Below are positions 44,474 through 53,713 of a DNA stretch of 64,000 nucleotides, in pieces. This stretch comes from Brucella pseudogrignonensis. Lineage in GTDB: Bacteria > Pseudomonadota > Alphaproteobacteria > Rhizobiales > Rhizobiaceae. Made by a program: the position numbers and the translations under genes. The notes under the pieces are model-generated. The model ran no database searches. It was not told the DNA's origin and was given only the letters and a program-made list of their open reading frames with translations. Positions within the stretch are counted from its first letter, which is position 1; each line of letters begins with the position of its first letter. Location: positions 186,001 to 250,000 of the forward strand of contig NZ_JAVLAT010000003.1 in NCBI RefSeq assembly GCF_032190615.1, in the 5' to 3' direction.

Positions 44474-45049
44474 ACTAGAACCCACCCCGGCTACAAGTTA
44501 AAATCAGATAATGTAAATTATGGAACTTTGCGTTTTCATCTAAGAATATATGTGTAACCAAACTACTCGGGTTTCAGTTGGCAACTGGCCCCAACGAAGC
44601 AAATAAATTAAATGGTGCAGCGCTACCACCAGCCATGTAATATATTGATAGGATAAAATGTATTTCACTATTCATTTTTAGTTTTATCGCGGGTTTGCTG
44701 ATTGGCCCCGTTTATCCGGGGCATCTCTGGCCATACTCCGATTGTTATCATCTGGGCGACTCAATTCGAACCGTTGATGGTCCGGGCAAAGTCCTCGAAT
44801 GTTTTACTCCATGGGCAGATACCAAACGCTAATCAGAATCCAGCTTTCACGTTGCCGCAAAACTCCGAGATTATGCCACCACCAGCTTTTTAAAAATATC
44901 GACCATCCTATAGCTAACTTGCAGTTCTGGTTCCGCTTATAGTCTGTGTCATTCTGAATGCACTCATTCGACCTTGGCTGGCTGGCACAATCGGGGGAAC
45001 CGTCGTCAGATCAGGAGGCAGTGTAAAGCGCAATAATCGTTGGTGGACC
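44474..45049. other. 576-bp region between IS elements, no supported gene
   Basis: Short frames only. One stretch near 44920-45030 translates to a hydrophobic VPLIVCVILNALIRPWLAG that could be a trace of a membrane-protein gene, but no family is recognisable. AT-rich at its left side. Confidence 0.4.
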
Positions 45050-46660
45050 TGGGGGTGCGGACGAAAACTTGGATTATCATGGAGATAGTTCATTTATTCC
45101 TACGAAGACCGAATGCGAGCAGTCGCGCTTTACATCAAGCTGGGCAAGCGCCCGAAAGCGACTATTCGCCAGTTGGGCTATCCAAGCAAGAACGCTTTGA
45201 AGGGCTGGTACCTGGAATATGAGCACCATCTCGATCTGCGTTTAGGATTTGCGCCCCGAGCGCCTAAGTTCACACAGGCGCAGAAGAAAGCGGCTGTTGA
45301 GCACTACCGCATGCATGGTGGTTGTGTTTCTGCAACGATGCGCGCCTTGGGCTATCCCGGTCGTGCAACGTTGACAGCATGGGTTCGGGAGGTGTTTCCC
45401 GAAGCGAGCAAAGCTGTCACTGGAAGAACCGGACGTCCACGATACCCCGATGCGCTGAAAGAAGGCTGGCGTCGTCGGACTTTATAATCGGCAAGAAAGT
45501 GCACAGGCTTTGGCCGAAAAGCTCGGCGTATGCAGGCCGACACTGTATAACTGGAAAAACCAGTTACTTGGTCCGAAGGCTCCCGCAATCATGAAACGCA
45601 AGAACAACTCACCGCCAGTGCCAGAGCGTAAAGAATTAGAGCGCCAGCTCGAAACACTGCAGCACGATATTCTGAAACTGCAGCTCGAGCACGACCTTTT
45701 GAAGAAAGCGACCGAACTCATAAAAAAAGACCTGGGCGTCGATCTGCAACTTCTTAGGAGTCGGGAGAAAACGCTGTTGGTTGACGCCCTAAAAGATCTT
45801 TATCAACTCTCCGATCTGCTTGCTCAGTTGCGACTGGCGCGCAGTTCATATTTTTATCATCGAGCCCGTATGAGGGTGACCGACAAGTACCTCACTATAC
45901 GTCAGAACATCACCGAAATCTTCGAAGCCAACCGTCGATGCTATGGCTACCGCAGGCTACAGGCGTCATTGGCCAAACAATGCGTTACAATCTCAGAGAA
46001 GGTTGTGCAGCGCTTGATGAAGCAGGAGAACCTGATCGTTGCCACGCCAAAGCGGCGGCGATATCGCTCTTATCTCGGAGAAATCAGTCCGGCGCCTGAG
46101 AACCTTATTAATCGCGACTTCCAGGCCTCAGCCTCAAACGAGAAATGGCTGACCGATATCACGGAGTTCCATATCCCGGCTGGCAAAGTGTATCTCTCAC
46201 CCATCATCGACTGTTTCGATGGTTTGGTTATCAGCTGGTCTATCGGAACGAGACCAGATGCGGAATTGGTCAATATGATGCTTGATGCCGCCATAGAAAC
46301 TGTCACAGGTAGAGATGAACGACCAATAGTACATTCTGATCGGGGTGCACATTATCGCTGGCCGGGTTGGCTATCGCGGATCAGGGATGCGAAGCTGGTG
46401 CGTTCAATGTCCCGCAAGGCTTGCTCCCCAGATAACGCTGCATGCGAAGGTTTCTTTGGCAGGCTAAAAACGGAGTTCTTTTATCCCAGCGATTGGAGGA
46501 ACACCACACTCGAGCATTTTATCAATGAAGTTGATGGCTACATTCGGTGGTACAACGAGAAACGGATCAAGATATCGCTTGGCGCACGAAGCCCAATCGA
46601 ATATCGAAACTGTCTTGGCATTGTGACGTAAAAACAGTCCAAGTTTTTATCCGCACCCCC
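45050..46660 (+). mobile_element. IS3-family (IS150-like) element, near full length
   Basis: The left end TGGGGGTGCGGACGAAAACT (45050) and the complement of the right end, GGGGGTGCGGATAAAAACTT (from 46660), are terminal repeats. Length ~1.6 kb with orfA and orfB. A GCACCCCC duplication directly after the right end blurs the exact border, and I cannot define a target duplication. Confidence 0.8.
45113..46631 (+). pseudogene. IS3-family transposase OrfAB, frame interrupted
   Basis: The first frame (45113-45487) encodes two helix-turn-helix units (RPKATIRQLGYPSKNALKGW and ATMRALGYPGRATLTAWV). The second frame carries AGVVGLYNRQESAQALAEKL, a third HTH, a coiled-coil segment (RKELERQLETLQHDILKLQL) and the rve/DDE core: WLTDITEF (D), VHSDRGAHY (D), DNAACEGFFGRLK (E), ending EYRNCLGIVT at 46631. 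Joining them at ~45461-45465 needs a +1 shift (skip one G in GAAGG), not the -1 shift used by IS3 elements, so a one-base insertion is more likely than programmed frameshifting. The frame after the shift is otherwise intact. Confidence 0.8.
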
Positions 46661-46873
46661 GCACCCCCCAACGGGGCACTTCTCAGCGGAAATCAACATT
46701 GAAACCACATAATCCTGCATCAAAGGCTGGATTCCGTCTGGAATCCGTCCCATGTACTAACGCCTATCAGCTTGTGATCCGACGGCAAAACTCATGAACG
46801 TTTGGGGTAGGCCGTGGCGGACATACTGCTCATAAACACGTCTTCACAATAAGCTATACAATTCAAAAGCGTA

Positions 46874-48028
46874 TCAGACTTTCAAACTGTCCTTAGCCAG
46901 ATTATGGAAAAACGACATGCCGCGCTCCAATATTTCATCGTTGAAATTATAGGTCGCAGTGTGCAGACCCGAGCTTTCGCCGTTTCCGATCAACAGATAA
47001 GCGCCAGATGCCTTCTCGAGCATGAAGGAAAAGTCTTCGCTGCCCATGAATGGTCGATCCAACTCTTCAAAAGCTTCCTCCCCAAAATGGGCAATCACTG
47101 TCGCTTTGGCCTGATCAAATGCGGCCGCGTCATTGATGGTGGCCGGATAACCCACCATCCAGTCAAAGCCCACTGCCGCACCATAGCTTGCAGCCTGCAT
47201 ATTTGCGACCTGCTCGACCTTTTCACTCAGAATCTTGCGGATCTCTGGATCAGTCGCGCGCATCGAGATTTCAAGCCTGGCCGTGTCTGGTATGACGTTG
47301 CAGACTGATCCCGCATTGAACGCACCAACAGTTATCACGCTGGCCTGATGTGGCGAGACGGTTCGCGAAACAATGGTCTGCAGGGACATTACGATACTTG
47401 AAGCAACCACGATCGGATCAACAGTCTTTTCAGGTTCAGCACCATGTCCGCCACTGCCTTTAACCGTAAGTGTCAGTGCATCTATGGACGCCGCAATCGG
47501 GCCAGCCTTGGATGCAAACTTTCCGGCTTCCAAACCCGGCCAGTTATGCAGCGCAAAGATCTGATCGCAGGGAAAGCGTTCAAACAGACCCTCCTCAATC
47601 ATGATTTGTGCGCCACCATAATTTTCTTCAGCGGGCTGGAAAATAAAATGGATTGTTCCGGAAAAGTCTTCGTCCTGTGCAAGCGACCATGCGGCGCCCA
47701 GCAGCATCGCTGTATGGCCATCATGGCCACAGGCATGCATATTGCCGGCATTCCTGCTTGCGTAAGGCAGGCCAGTTTCTTCCCGAATTGGCAGTGCATC
47801 GAAGTCAGCGCGAAAACCGATCGAACGGTTAGAACTGCCTCTGCGAAGAGAGGCAACAATTCCGGTTTTCGCAAGACCGCGGGTTATTTCATAACCCCAT
47901 TCGTTAAGCCGGGAAGCGATGTAATCGGACGTTTCAACTTCCTCCAGTCCCAGCTCTGGAATGCTGTGAAGATGTTGGCGAATAGCTTTGAGTTCGTCAG
48001 CGAATGCTACCGGCTTGTTATGGGTCAT
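46874..48028 (-). CDS. M20D-family amidohydrolase (hippurate/N-acyl amino acid hydrolase-like)
   Basis: A 384-residue metal-dependent amidohydrolase. It shows GFRADFDALPIREETGLPY, the metal motif NMHACGHDGHTAML (~Cys/His pair near 100), FQPAEENYGGAQIMIEEG and GSEDFSFML. The family removes acyl groups from N-acyl amino acids or opens related amides. It is the last gene of the arginine-type operon, 10 bp after the ATPase gene, so it may release arginine, ornithine or citrulline from an N-acylated form (inference). Confidence 0.88.
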   Translation of the reverse strand: MTHNKPVAFADELKAIRQHLHSIPELGLEEVETSDYIASRLNEWGYEITRGLAKTGIVASLRRGSSNRSIGFRADFDALPIREETGLPYASRNAGNMHACGHDGHTAMLLGAAWSLAQDEDFSGTIHFIFQPAEENYGGAQIMIEEGLFERFPCDQIFALHNWPGLEAGKFASKAGPIAASIDALTLTVKGSGGHGAEPEKTVDPIVVASSIVMSLQTIVSRTVSPHQASVITVGAFNAGSVCNVIPDTARLEISMRATDPEIRKILSEKVEQVANMQAASYGAAVGFDWMVGYPATINDAAAFDQAKATVIAHFGEEAFEELDRPFMGSEDFSFMLEKASGAYLLIGNGESSGLHTATYNFNDEILERGMSFFHNLAKDSLKV

Positions 48029-48038
48029 GATAGCTTAC

Positions 48039-48803
48039 TCAACTCATACGCAGGAACTGGCGCAACCGTGGTGACTGCGGATTGCGCATTACAGTATCTG
48101 GCGAACCGCGTTCTTCAACAAGGCCCTGATGCAGGAAAAGCACTTCGCTTGAAATATCGCGGGCAAGTGCCATTTCATGCGTCACCATCACCATCGTACG
48201 GCCTTCTTCTGCGAGCTTCTTGATGACTTGCAACACTTCCGTCACCAGTTCAGGATCGAGCGCTGAAGTCGGTTCGTCAAACAACATGACCTCAGGTTTC
48301 ATGGCAAGCGCGCGCGCAATTGCAGCACGCTGCTGCTGGCCACCAGAAAGGTGGCTCGGATACTGGTCCCGTTTGGGTGTGATGCCAACTTTCTCCATGA
48401 GGATTTCGGCTTCAGCCAAGGCTTCCGCTTTTGACATACCCAAAACATGAACCGGCCCCTCGATAATGTTTTCAACGATCGTACGATGGGACCAGAGGTT
48501 GAAGCTTTGAAAAACCATGCCAAGGCGCGTGCGGATATGCTCAAGCTGGCGAGGGTCGGCAGCGTGGGATTTCCCGTCACTTCCAACCTTCGTACGGATC
48601 AGTTCACCCGCAACGGTGATCGTCCCCTCATCAGGGGTCTCAAGATAATTAATACAACGCAACAGGGTACTTTTGCCGGAACCACTGCTGCCGATCAGCG
48701 ATACGACATCGCCTTTCTTAGCCTCAAAAGAGATGCCTTTGAGAACTTCAACCCCCGCGAAGCTCTTGTGGATGTTTTGGACTTTGAGCGCCATAGACGT
48801 CAT
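48039..48803 (-). CDS. amino-acid ABC transporter ATPase (HisP/OccP-like)
   Basis: A 254-residue ATPase with Walker A GSSGSGKST (~38), signature LSGGQQQRAAIARA, Walker B VMLFDEPTSALDPE and switch VTHEMALARDIS. The insertion KSHAADPRQLEHIRTRLGMV before the Q-loop is typical of the His/Arg/octopine branch. The ATG at 48803 has AGGAG about 9 nt upstream. It pairs with the two permeases upstream. Confidence 0.93.
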   Translation of the reverse strand: MTSMALKVQNIHKSFAGVEVLKGISFEAKKGDVVSLIGSSGSGKSTLLRCINYLETPDEGTITVAGELIRTKVGSDGKSHAADPRQLEHIRTRLGMVFQSFNLWSHRTIVENIIEGPVHVLGMSKAEALAEAEILMEKVGITPKRDQYPSHLSGGQQQRAAIARALAMKPEVMLFDEPTSALDPELVTEVLQVIKKLAEEGRTMVMVTHEMALARDISSEVLFLHQGLVEERGSPDTVMRNPQSPRLRQFLRMS

Positions 48804-48824
48804 TTTGAATTGCTCCTGGAAGGA

Positions 48825-49529
48825 TCAGACCATCGACGCACGTGAGCCACTCATGCGCCGTTCAACCACATTCATGATGCGGGTTAAGATGAACACAACA
48901 GTAAAATAGATAATGCCGGCTGCAATCAGAGGTTCAAAGATCGATAGCGAGCTTCGCTGAAGCGCACGGGCCGTTCCCATCACTTCCATGATTGTAATCG
49001 TTGAAGCGAGCGAGGTGGATTTGAGCAGGATGATCAGGTCACTGGTCAGAACCGGCATACAATGGCGGAAAGCCAGTGGCAGGGTTATGCGGCGTAAAAT
49101 CTTGAACCTATTCATGCCAATCGACAGCGCGGCTTCAACCTGCCCGCGCGGGATTGATTTGATGGCTCCACGAATGACTTCTGCATTATAAGCACCCTGA
49201 TTAAGACTCAGCGCAAACACTGCATACCACAAACCGTCGCGCATATAAGGCCAAAGGAAGCTGTGTCTGACCCACGTGCCTGGCAGGATTTGCCCAAGCC
49301 CGTAATAGATCAGATAGAGCTGTACCAGAAGCGGTGTGCCCCGGAAAATGAAGGTATAGACAAAGGCCGGCCATTTCAGAACACGCCTTTTTGAAAGCAA
49401 TGCCAGCGCACTCAGCGTACCAAAGATAAGACCAACAACACCTGCAGTTGCTGTCAAAAAAAGTGTCAGCGGCAAGGCCTTGATAAGCGGAGGCAGGAAC
49501 TCAAAGATTTTTATGATCGATTCCATCAT
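48825..49529 (-). CDS. amino-acid ABC permease (HisM/OccM-like)
   Basis: A 234-residue permease of the polar amino acid family. LPLTLFLTATAGVVGLIFGT starts the membrane core and the EAA loop is ALSIGMNRFKILRRITLPLA. The ATG at 49529 overlaps the upstream stop by 4 nt (ATGA). Five membrane segments are visible. Confidence 0.9.
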   Translation of the reverse strand: MMESIIKIFEFLPPLIKALPLTLFLTATAGVVGLIFGTLSALALLSKRRVLKWPAFVYTFIFRGTPLLVQLYLIYYGLGQILPGTWVRHSFLWPYMRDGLWYAVFALSLNQGAYNAEVIRGAIKSIPRGQVEAALSIGMNRFKILRRITLPLAFRHCMPVLTSDLIILLKSTSLASTITIMEVMGTARALQRSSLSIFEPLIAAGIIYFTVVFILTRIMNVVERRMSGSRASMV

Positions 49530-50239
49530 CCGTGCCCCCGGCTCAGACGTTTTTCCAGCTGTATGATCCCAAGAACCGACACAAGGGTAATGCAAAGGAA
49601 CAGAAACGCCGTAAGGCCGTAGAAGAAGACATATTGCTTGGTGGATGCAGCCGCACGGTAGCCCGTATAGAGCAACTCATGGAAAGAGCCCAGCACCGAG
49701 ATAATGGCACTCTCCTTGGTGATTGAGAGCCAGAGGTTTCCAATTCCGGGCACAGCGTGACGCATCATTTGCGGAAAGGTCACACGTGTGAATATCTGGC
49801 GACGGCGCATACCAATGGAAACCGCTGCTTCGATCTGACCTCGCGGAATAGCCAGATAGGAGGCACGCAAGACTTCCGTCATGAAAGCGCCATTGACAAA
49901 AGCCAGCGCAATGATTGCGGCCCAAAATGCACTGAACTGGAAATCATTTCCGACAAGCCCGGTCGCTTTGAGCAGCTTCTCAGCACCCGTTGCTACAGAA
50001 AAATAGAGCAACAGAATTACGAGCAATTCCGGCAGAGCGCGAACCACCGTTGTGTAGATATCTGCGATGGCCTTGGTAAAGCGATTGCGGGAGAGTTTTC
50101 CCGAAGCACCGGCTAGTCCAAAGACAAATGATACTGCAAAGGCCACTGCCGAGACCTGCAATGTCATCAGAAGTCCATAGGCGAACTCGTCGCCCCAGCC
50201 CTCATTCCCCCATGCGAGCAGTTGCCAATAAGAATCCAT
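49526..50239 (-). CDS. amino-acid ABC permease (HisQ/OccQ-like)
   Basis: A 237-residue permease paired with the preceding entry. GLLMTLQVSAVAFAVSFVFG is the first core segment and AVSIGMRRRQIFTRVTFPQM the EAA loop; VNGAFMTEVLRASYLAIPRG is a family signature. It follows the binding-protein gene across a 74-bp gap that contains a hairpin. Confidence 0.92.
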   Translation of the reverse strand: MDSYWQLLAWGNEGWGDEFAYGLLMTLQVSAVAFAVSFVFGLAGASGKLSRNRFTKAIADIYTTVVRALPELLVILLLYFSVATGAEKLLKATGLVGNDFQFSAFWAAIIALAFVNGAFMTEVLRASYLAIPRGQIEAAVSIGMRRRQIFTRVTFPQMMRHAVPGIGNLWLSITKESAIISVLGSFHELLYTGYRAAASTKQYVFFYGLTAFLFLCITLVSVLGIIQLEKRLSRGHG

Positions 50240-50277
50240 TCAGATTAATCCGATCAAAAGGGCAATGCTGTAAGAAG

Positions 50278-50301
50278 ACGGACGCCGCTATCAGCGTCCG
50301 T
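50278..50301 (-). promoter_or_regulatory. intercistronic stem-loop after the binding-protein gene
   Basis: An 8-bp perfect stem (ACGGACGC and GCGTCCGT) with an 8-nt loop between the binding-protein stop (50314) and the permease start (50239). Same position as the hairpins in the other importers. Confidence 0.5.
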
Positions 50302-50313
50302 TACCGATGAAGA

Positions 50314-51114
50314 TTACTTCTTTTCGAAAATCCACTTATCAACCAGCGTCTTGAGCGTGCCATCTTTGTCGAGTTCGGCAAGTGCTGCATCGACTTTTTC
50401 AAGCGTTGCAGTGTCACCCTTACGCACGGCATAGGCCACACCCTCGCCCAGAACAACGCTCTTCGGCGTCACAAGCTTGACTTCGTAATCTTCTCCTTGC
50501 GGGGTTTTCAGGAAATTTTGCACAAACAGATCCGGCGCCAGAACATAATCAACGCGACCTGCAACAAGATCTGCTACCGAATTGTCAGCCGTGTCATAGC
50601 TCTTGACTGAGACGTCGGGCAGATACTTGGTCATATAGGCAGATTGAACGCTCGATGTCTGAACACCGACGATCTTGTCAGCCAAGGCGGCCTGATCAAC
50701 CACCTCACCCGAACCGTCGCTTGCTGCGACGGTGCCGATCTTGGCATCATCCGACTTTGCCCCAGCAACAACCGTACCTTCGGTGTAATAAGGCGTACTG
50801 AAATCGACAACCTTGCGACGCTCATCGGTCACGGAAAATGCACCGATAATGAAATCGACTTTGTTTTCGGTGAGTGACGGGATAAGGCCATCCCATGCCA
50901 TCGACTTGAATTCACAATGATCGGCGAGTTTCTCGCACACGGCGCGCGAGAGGTCTGCCTCAAGCCCTTCCCATTCACCTGCAGCATTCACCTGCGTGAA
51001 TGGCATATATGGCTCAGGCGTCATGCCCAAACGAAGTTTTTCAGCCTGAGCAGCACCACTTGCCAGTGCAACAAGCGCGATAGCGCCTGCAAGTTTCCCT
51101 TTAAAACGCAACAT
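50314..51114 (-). CDS. periplasmic basic-amino-acid-binding protein (HisJ/ArgT/OccT-like)
   Basis: A 266-residue family 3 binding protein. Signal peptide MLRFKGKLAGAIALVALASG with cleavage near AAQA-EKLRLG. The family block LEADLSRAVCEKLADHCEFK gives the two Cys, and WDGLIPSLTENKVDFIIGAF follows. It should bind arginine, ornithine, citrulline, octopine or a methylated arginine, as suggested by DDAH directly upstream. A perfect terminator-like hairpin separates it from DDAH. Confidence 0.92.
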   Translation of the reverse strand: MLRFKGKLAGAIALVALASGAAQAEKLRLGMTPEPYMPFTQVNAAGEWEGLEADLSRAVCEKLADHCEFKSMAWDGLIPSLTENKVDFIIGAFSVTDERRKVVDFSTPYYTEGTVVAGAKSDDAKIGTVAASDGSGEVVDQAALADKIVGVQTSSVQSAYMTKYLPDVSVKSYDTADNSVADLVAGRVDYVLAPDLFVQNFLKTPQGEDYEVKLVTPKSVVLGEGVAYAVRKGDTATLEKVDAALAELDKDGTLKTLVDKWIFEKK

Positions 51115-51180
51115 GTTCCCGTTCTCCTTATAATTTTCTGGCCCCGTCGTGAATTGGGGCTGGCATAAGATATATACAGC

Positions 51181-51214
51181 AAATGGCTCAGGAGCGGTTG
51201 CTCCTGAGCCATTT
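51181..51214 (-). terminator. stem-loop after the DDAH gene
   Basis: A perfect 15-bp inverted repeat (AAATGGCTCAGGAGC and its complement, GGTT loop) immediately after the DDAH stop at 51218. It could end or attenuate transcription before the importer genes. Confidence 0.7.
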
Positions 51215-51217
51215 CAA

Positions 51218-52015
51218 TTACTTGCGATACCAGCGAAGCGACATGCAGGAGAGACCTGCATCGATCTTGCCGATCTCCGTAGTCTTGAGCGGAACCACAT
51301 TATAACCGCTCTTCTCCAGCAGCTCGATTGTGCGTGGAAAGTCAGAGCCGACCATCACAACATCATTGACGCGCAACGCATTGGCGGCAGCTTCTTCACC
51401 TTCCGGCACGATCAACTGACGCAAGCCGGAGAATACCCCCGATTTCGCTAGACGGCTTGTGGAGAGGACGGTTTCTTCATCCACCAGTGAACAATCGGTT
51501 TTAAAATGAAGCACACCTTCGGGTGTTGCGACGACTTCACCCTTACGACCAATCTTCTCAAGGCTTGCGATAAGCGCTGCGGCACCCGCTTTGTCAGTAC
51601 GCGCCGACAGGCCGATCATCACACTTTTCTGGGTTGTCAGAACGTCTCCACCGTCGGCGAAGCCCGGCTCAGGAAGCTCAACGACCGTGTCAAACATCTT
51701 GCGCAGAACTGGTTCAATAACAGCTGTTTCACCAACGCGCGTTACTGCGCCCGGACGCAGCAGAATTGCGCCTTCCGTGAAAACGAGTGCCGGATCTTCA
51801 ACGAAGATAGAATCTGGAAATTCTTCTAGGGCCGGAAGAATTGTCACTTCAACGCCAGCAGCGCGCATCGCAGCAATATAAGCGTCGTGTTCGGCTTTGA
51901 CGCCTTCATAGGTCGGATTGCCGGTATCAAGTGCACGTAGACCATTGACCACAGAGCGGGATGGCTCACGAACGATGATCGAATTAAATTCATAAACGGG
52001 TCTGTTAGAAGACAT
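51218..52015 (-). CDS. ddaH: dimethylarginine dimethylaminohydrolase family protein
   Basis: A 265-residue guanidino-group hydrolase of the amidinotransferase fold. SIFVEDPALVF has the Asp of the acidic pair (~74), GVLHFKTDCSLV the catalytic His170 and DAGLSCMSLRW the nucleophilic Cys257, the arrangement of DDAH. DDAH converts asymmetric dimethyl- or monomethylarginine to citrulline plus an amine. The next gene encodes a CtlX-type hydrolase that can act on citrulline, and the operon has a basic-amino-acid importer, so a methylarginine pathway is plausible. Specificity over arginine deiminase activity is not proved by sequence. Confidence 0.87.
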   Translation of the reverse strand: MSSNRPVYEFNSIIVREPSRSVVNGLRALDTGNPTYEGVKAEHDAYIAAMRAAGVEVTILPALEEFPDSIFVEDPALVFTEGAILLRPGAVTRVGETAVIEPVLRKMFDTVVELPEPGFADGGDVLTTQKSVMIGLSARTDKAGAAALIASLEKIGRKGEVVATPEGVLHFKTDCSLVDEETVLSTSRLAKSGVFSGLRQLIVPEGEEAAANALRVNDVVMVGSDFPRTIELLEKSGYNVVPLKTTEIGKIDAGLSCMSLRWYRK

Positions 52016-52047
52016 TAAAGGTTACCCTCATTTAAGCTGGAGCCTAT

Positions 52048-53019
52048 CTAGCTGGCTCTTGTTGTTGCGTAAAGCAGTTGTGTGCTATTTGTTGTGCGGC
52101 GCGAAAGATGAACGCCCGCAAGCATGCAGCGAACCGATCCGCCTGCCAGTTCGATCGTTGGCACATCGAAAGGCAACGGTTTTGCTGTTTGCTTGATTAT
52201 CTCGATCTGTTCTTCATATAGAGAGGCATAAGCGCGGGCAGAAAGTGCAAGCACGCGCCCGTCCCGGCCCTCAAGCTCAATGGCATTTCCCGCAAATTCT
52301 CCAATCTGCTCAGCGGTAAGATGGATGACCGTACGTCCGGTTTCCTGCAACCGAACAACGATTTCCTGGCGGCGTGCCGGATCTGTGATCATCTCTGTAC
52401 CGAGCAGCGCGTAATCTGTCCCGATGCACATCAGGACATTGGTATGATAAATCGGACGCCCTGACGAATCGACGGCATCAAAGACCATCGGTTCAAAGTT
52501 GAAATGCGTGCAGAAGCGCTCCAGCGCCACCTCGTTGGTGCGGTTGGAACGCGCCGCATAAGCCACACGTCCGATGTGATCAAGCACCATAGCGCCCGTG
52601 CCTTCAAGATAGACGTGATCACGCTCAAGACCGGAATAATCGATCACATCCTGAACGCGATAATCATGCTTGAGCATTTCGATTATATCGGGGCGGCGCT
52701 CGTTCTGACGGCTCTCCGAGAACATCGGATAGATGGCGACATGCCCGCCCGAATGCGTGGAAAACCAGTTATTCGGGAACACTGAGTCCGGCAATGCCTG
52801 CGTTTCATCTTCAAACAGATGCACCGTCACGCCCGCCTCGGCCAACCCCTTAGCCATAAGTGACACTTCATCGAATGCAGCCTTCGCCAATGCTTCCGCG
52901 GAGCGACGCTCATCAACAGATTGAAACGCATTATCCTTTGCGGTTTGCGCATTTGGCGTAAAATGATGTGGTCGGATCATCACGACCGATTTCGGACTTT
53001 GGACAGATGGTCTGCTCAT
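52048..53019 (-). CDS. ctlX: citrulline utilization hydrolase CtlX-type (arginine deiminase-related)
   Basis: A 323-residue amidinotransferase-fold hydrolase. MIRPHHFTPNAQTAKDNAFQ is typical of the CtlX N-terminus; DSVFPNNWFSTH, YLEGTGAMVLDH, IYHTNVLMCIG (catalytic His) and GGSVRCMLAGVHL (nucleophile Cys ~298) complete the site. CtlX is described as hydrolysing citrulline to ornithine, CO2 and ammonia. The start is ATG 53019; a GTG at 53052 extends it. Divergent from an Lrp gene, and 32 bp ahead of DDAH, so the two enzymes are probably cotranscribed and act in sequence. Confidence 0.87.
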   Translation of the reverse strand: MSRPSVQSPKSVVMIRPHHFTPNAQTAKDNAFQSVDERRSAEALAKAAFDEVSLMAKGLAEAGVTVHLFEDETQALPDSVFPNNWFSTHSGGHVAIYPMFSESRQNERRPDIIEMLKHDYRVQDVIDYSGLERDHVYLEGTGAMVLDHIGRVAYAARSNRTNEVALERFCTHFNFEPMVFDAVDSSGRPIYHTNVLMCIGTDYALLGTEMITDPARRQEIVVRLQETGRTVIHLTAEQIGEFAGNAIELEGRDGRVLALSARAYASLYEEQIEIIKQTAKPLPFDVPTIELAGGSVRCMLAGVHLSRRTTNSTQLLYATTRAS

Positions 53020-53269
53020 TCTCAGACTGTTCTCACCGTTAGCATGCAGCACGAAGCATGCGTAAACAAAAATTCAAAGTGCCCATCGTCGCGTCAGTGA
53101 AAGCCAATCCCGGCTTACGCTTTGAGTGCGAGATGATGCATCACCACATTCTCCACGATTTGTAGTTCAACATCAGATTAGGTGGGCATAACGTCAGTTA
53201 AAATTATAAAAATGTCTTACAAATTGTAAAAAATCTGGCAATTTGCTCGGTCAGACTATAAAAAGTGCC

Positions 53270-53695
53270 ATGCATATTTTTGACGAACTGGATCACAAAC
53301 TGATTTCCATTCTTCGGGAGGATGGCCGTGCGCCACTTTCCAAGCTGGCAACAATCCTTGGGGTTTCGCGCGGAACTGTTCAGGCGCGCCTCGACCGGCT
53401 GCTTGAGACAGGCGCCGCACTTGGATTCACGATCCGTGTTCGGCAGGATTATGATGATGGTGTGGTACATGCGATTATGTTGATCGAGGTACAAGGGCGC
53501 TCGACGACCAAAGTTATCAAGCTTTTGCGGGGACTACCGCAGATACGCACATTGCATACAACGAATGGTTCCTGGGATCTGGTCGCGGAAATCCGCGCTG
53601 AAAGTCTTCATGAGTTTGATCGCGTGTTACGTGAAGTGCGGACGATTGAAGGTGTACTGAACAGCGAGACCAGTATTCTTCTAAGCAGTGTGTAA
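53270..53695 (+). CDS. Lrp/AsnC-family transcriptional regulator
   Basis: A 141-residue regulator. HTH: FDELDHKLISILREDGRAPL and KLATILGVSRGTVQARLDRL; RAM domain: LLRGLPQIRTLHTTNGSWDL. The start ATG 53270 (MHIFDELD) fits the family; an upstream in-frame start at 53243 is less likely. Lrp proteins of this type commonly flank ctlX and ocd genes and respond to an amino acid. It is divergent from ctlX over a 250-bp AT-rich gap and likely controls that operon. Confidence 0.9.
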   Translation: MHIFDELDHKLISILREDGRAPLSKLATILGVSRGTVQARLDRLLETGAALGFTIRVRQDYDDGVVHAIMLIEVQGRSTTKVIKLLRGLPQIRTLHTTNGSWDLVAEIRAESLHEFDRVLREVRTIEGVLNSETSILLSSV

Positions 53696-53713
53696 AAAAA
53701 TATAGAGATTAAC

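Noticed and set aside
44702..44893. 63-residue frame between the IS30 and IS3 elements
   Set aside because: No start signal, no recognisable family and neighbouring frames are broken; treated as noncoding.
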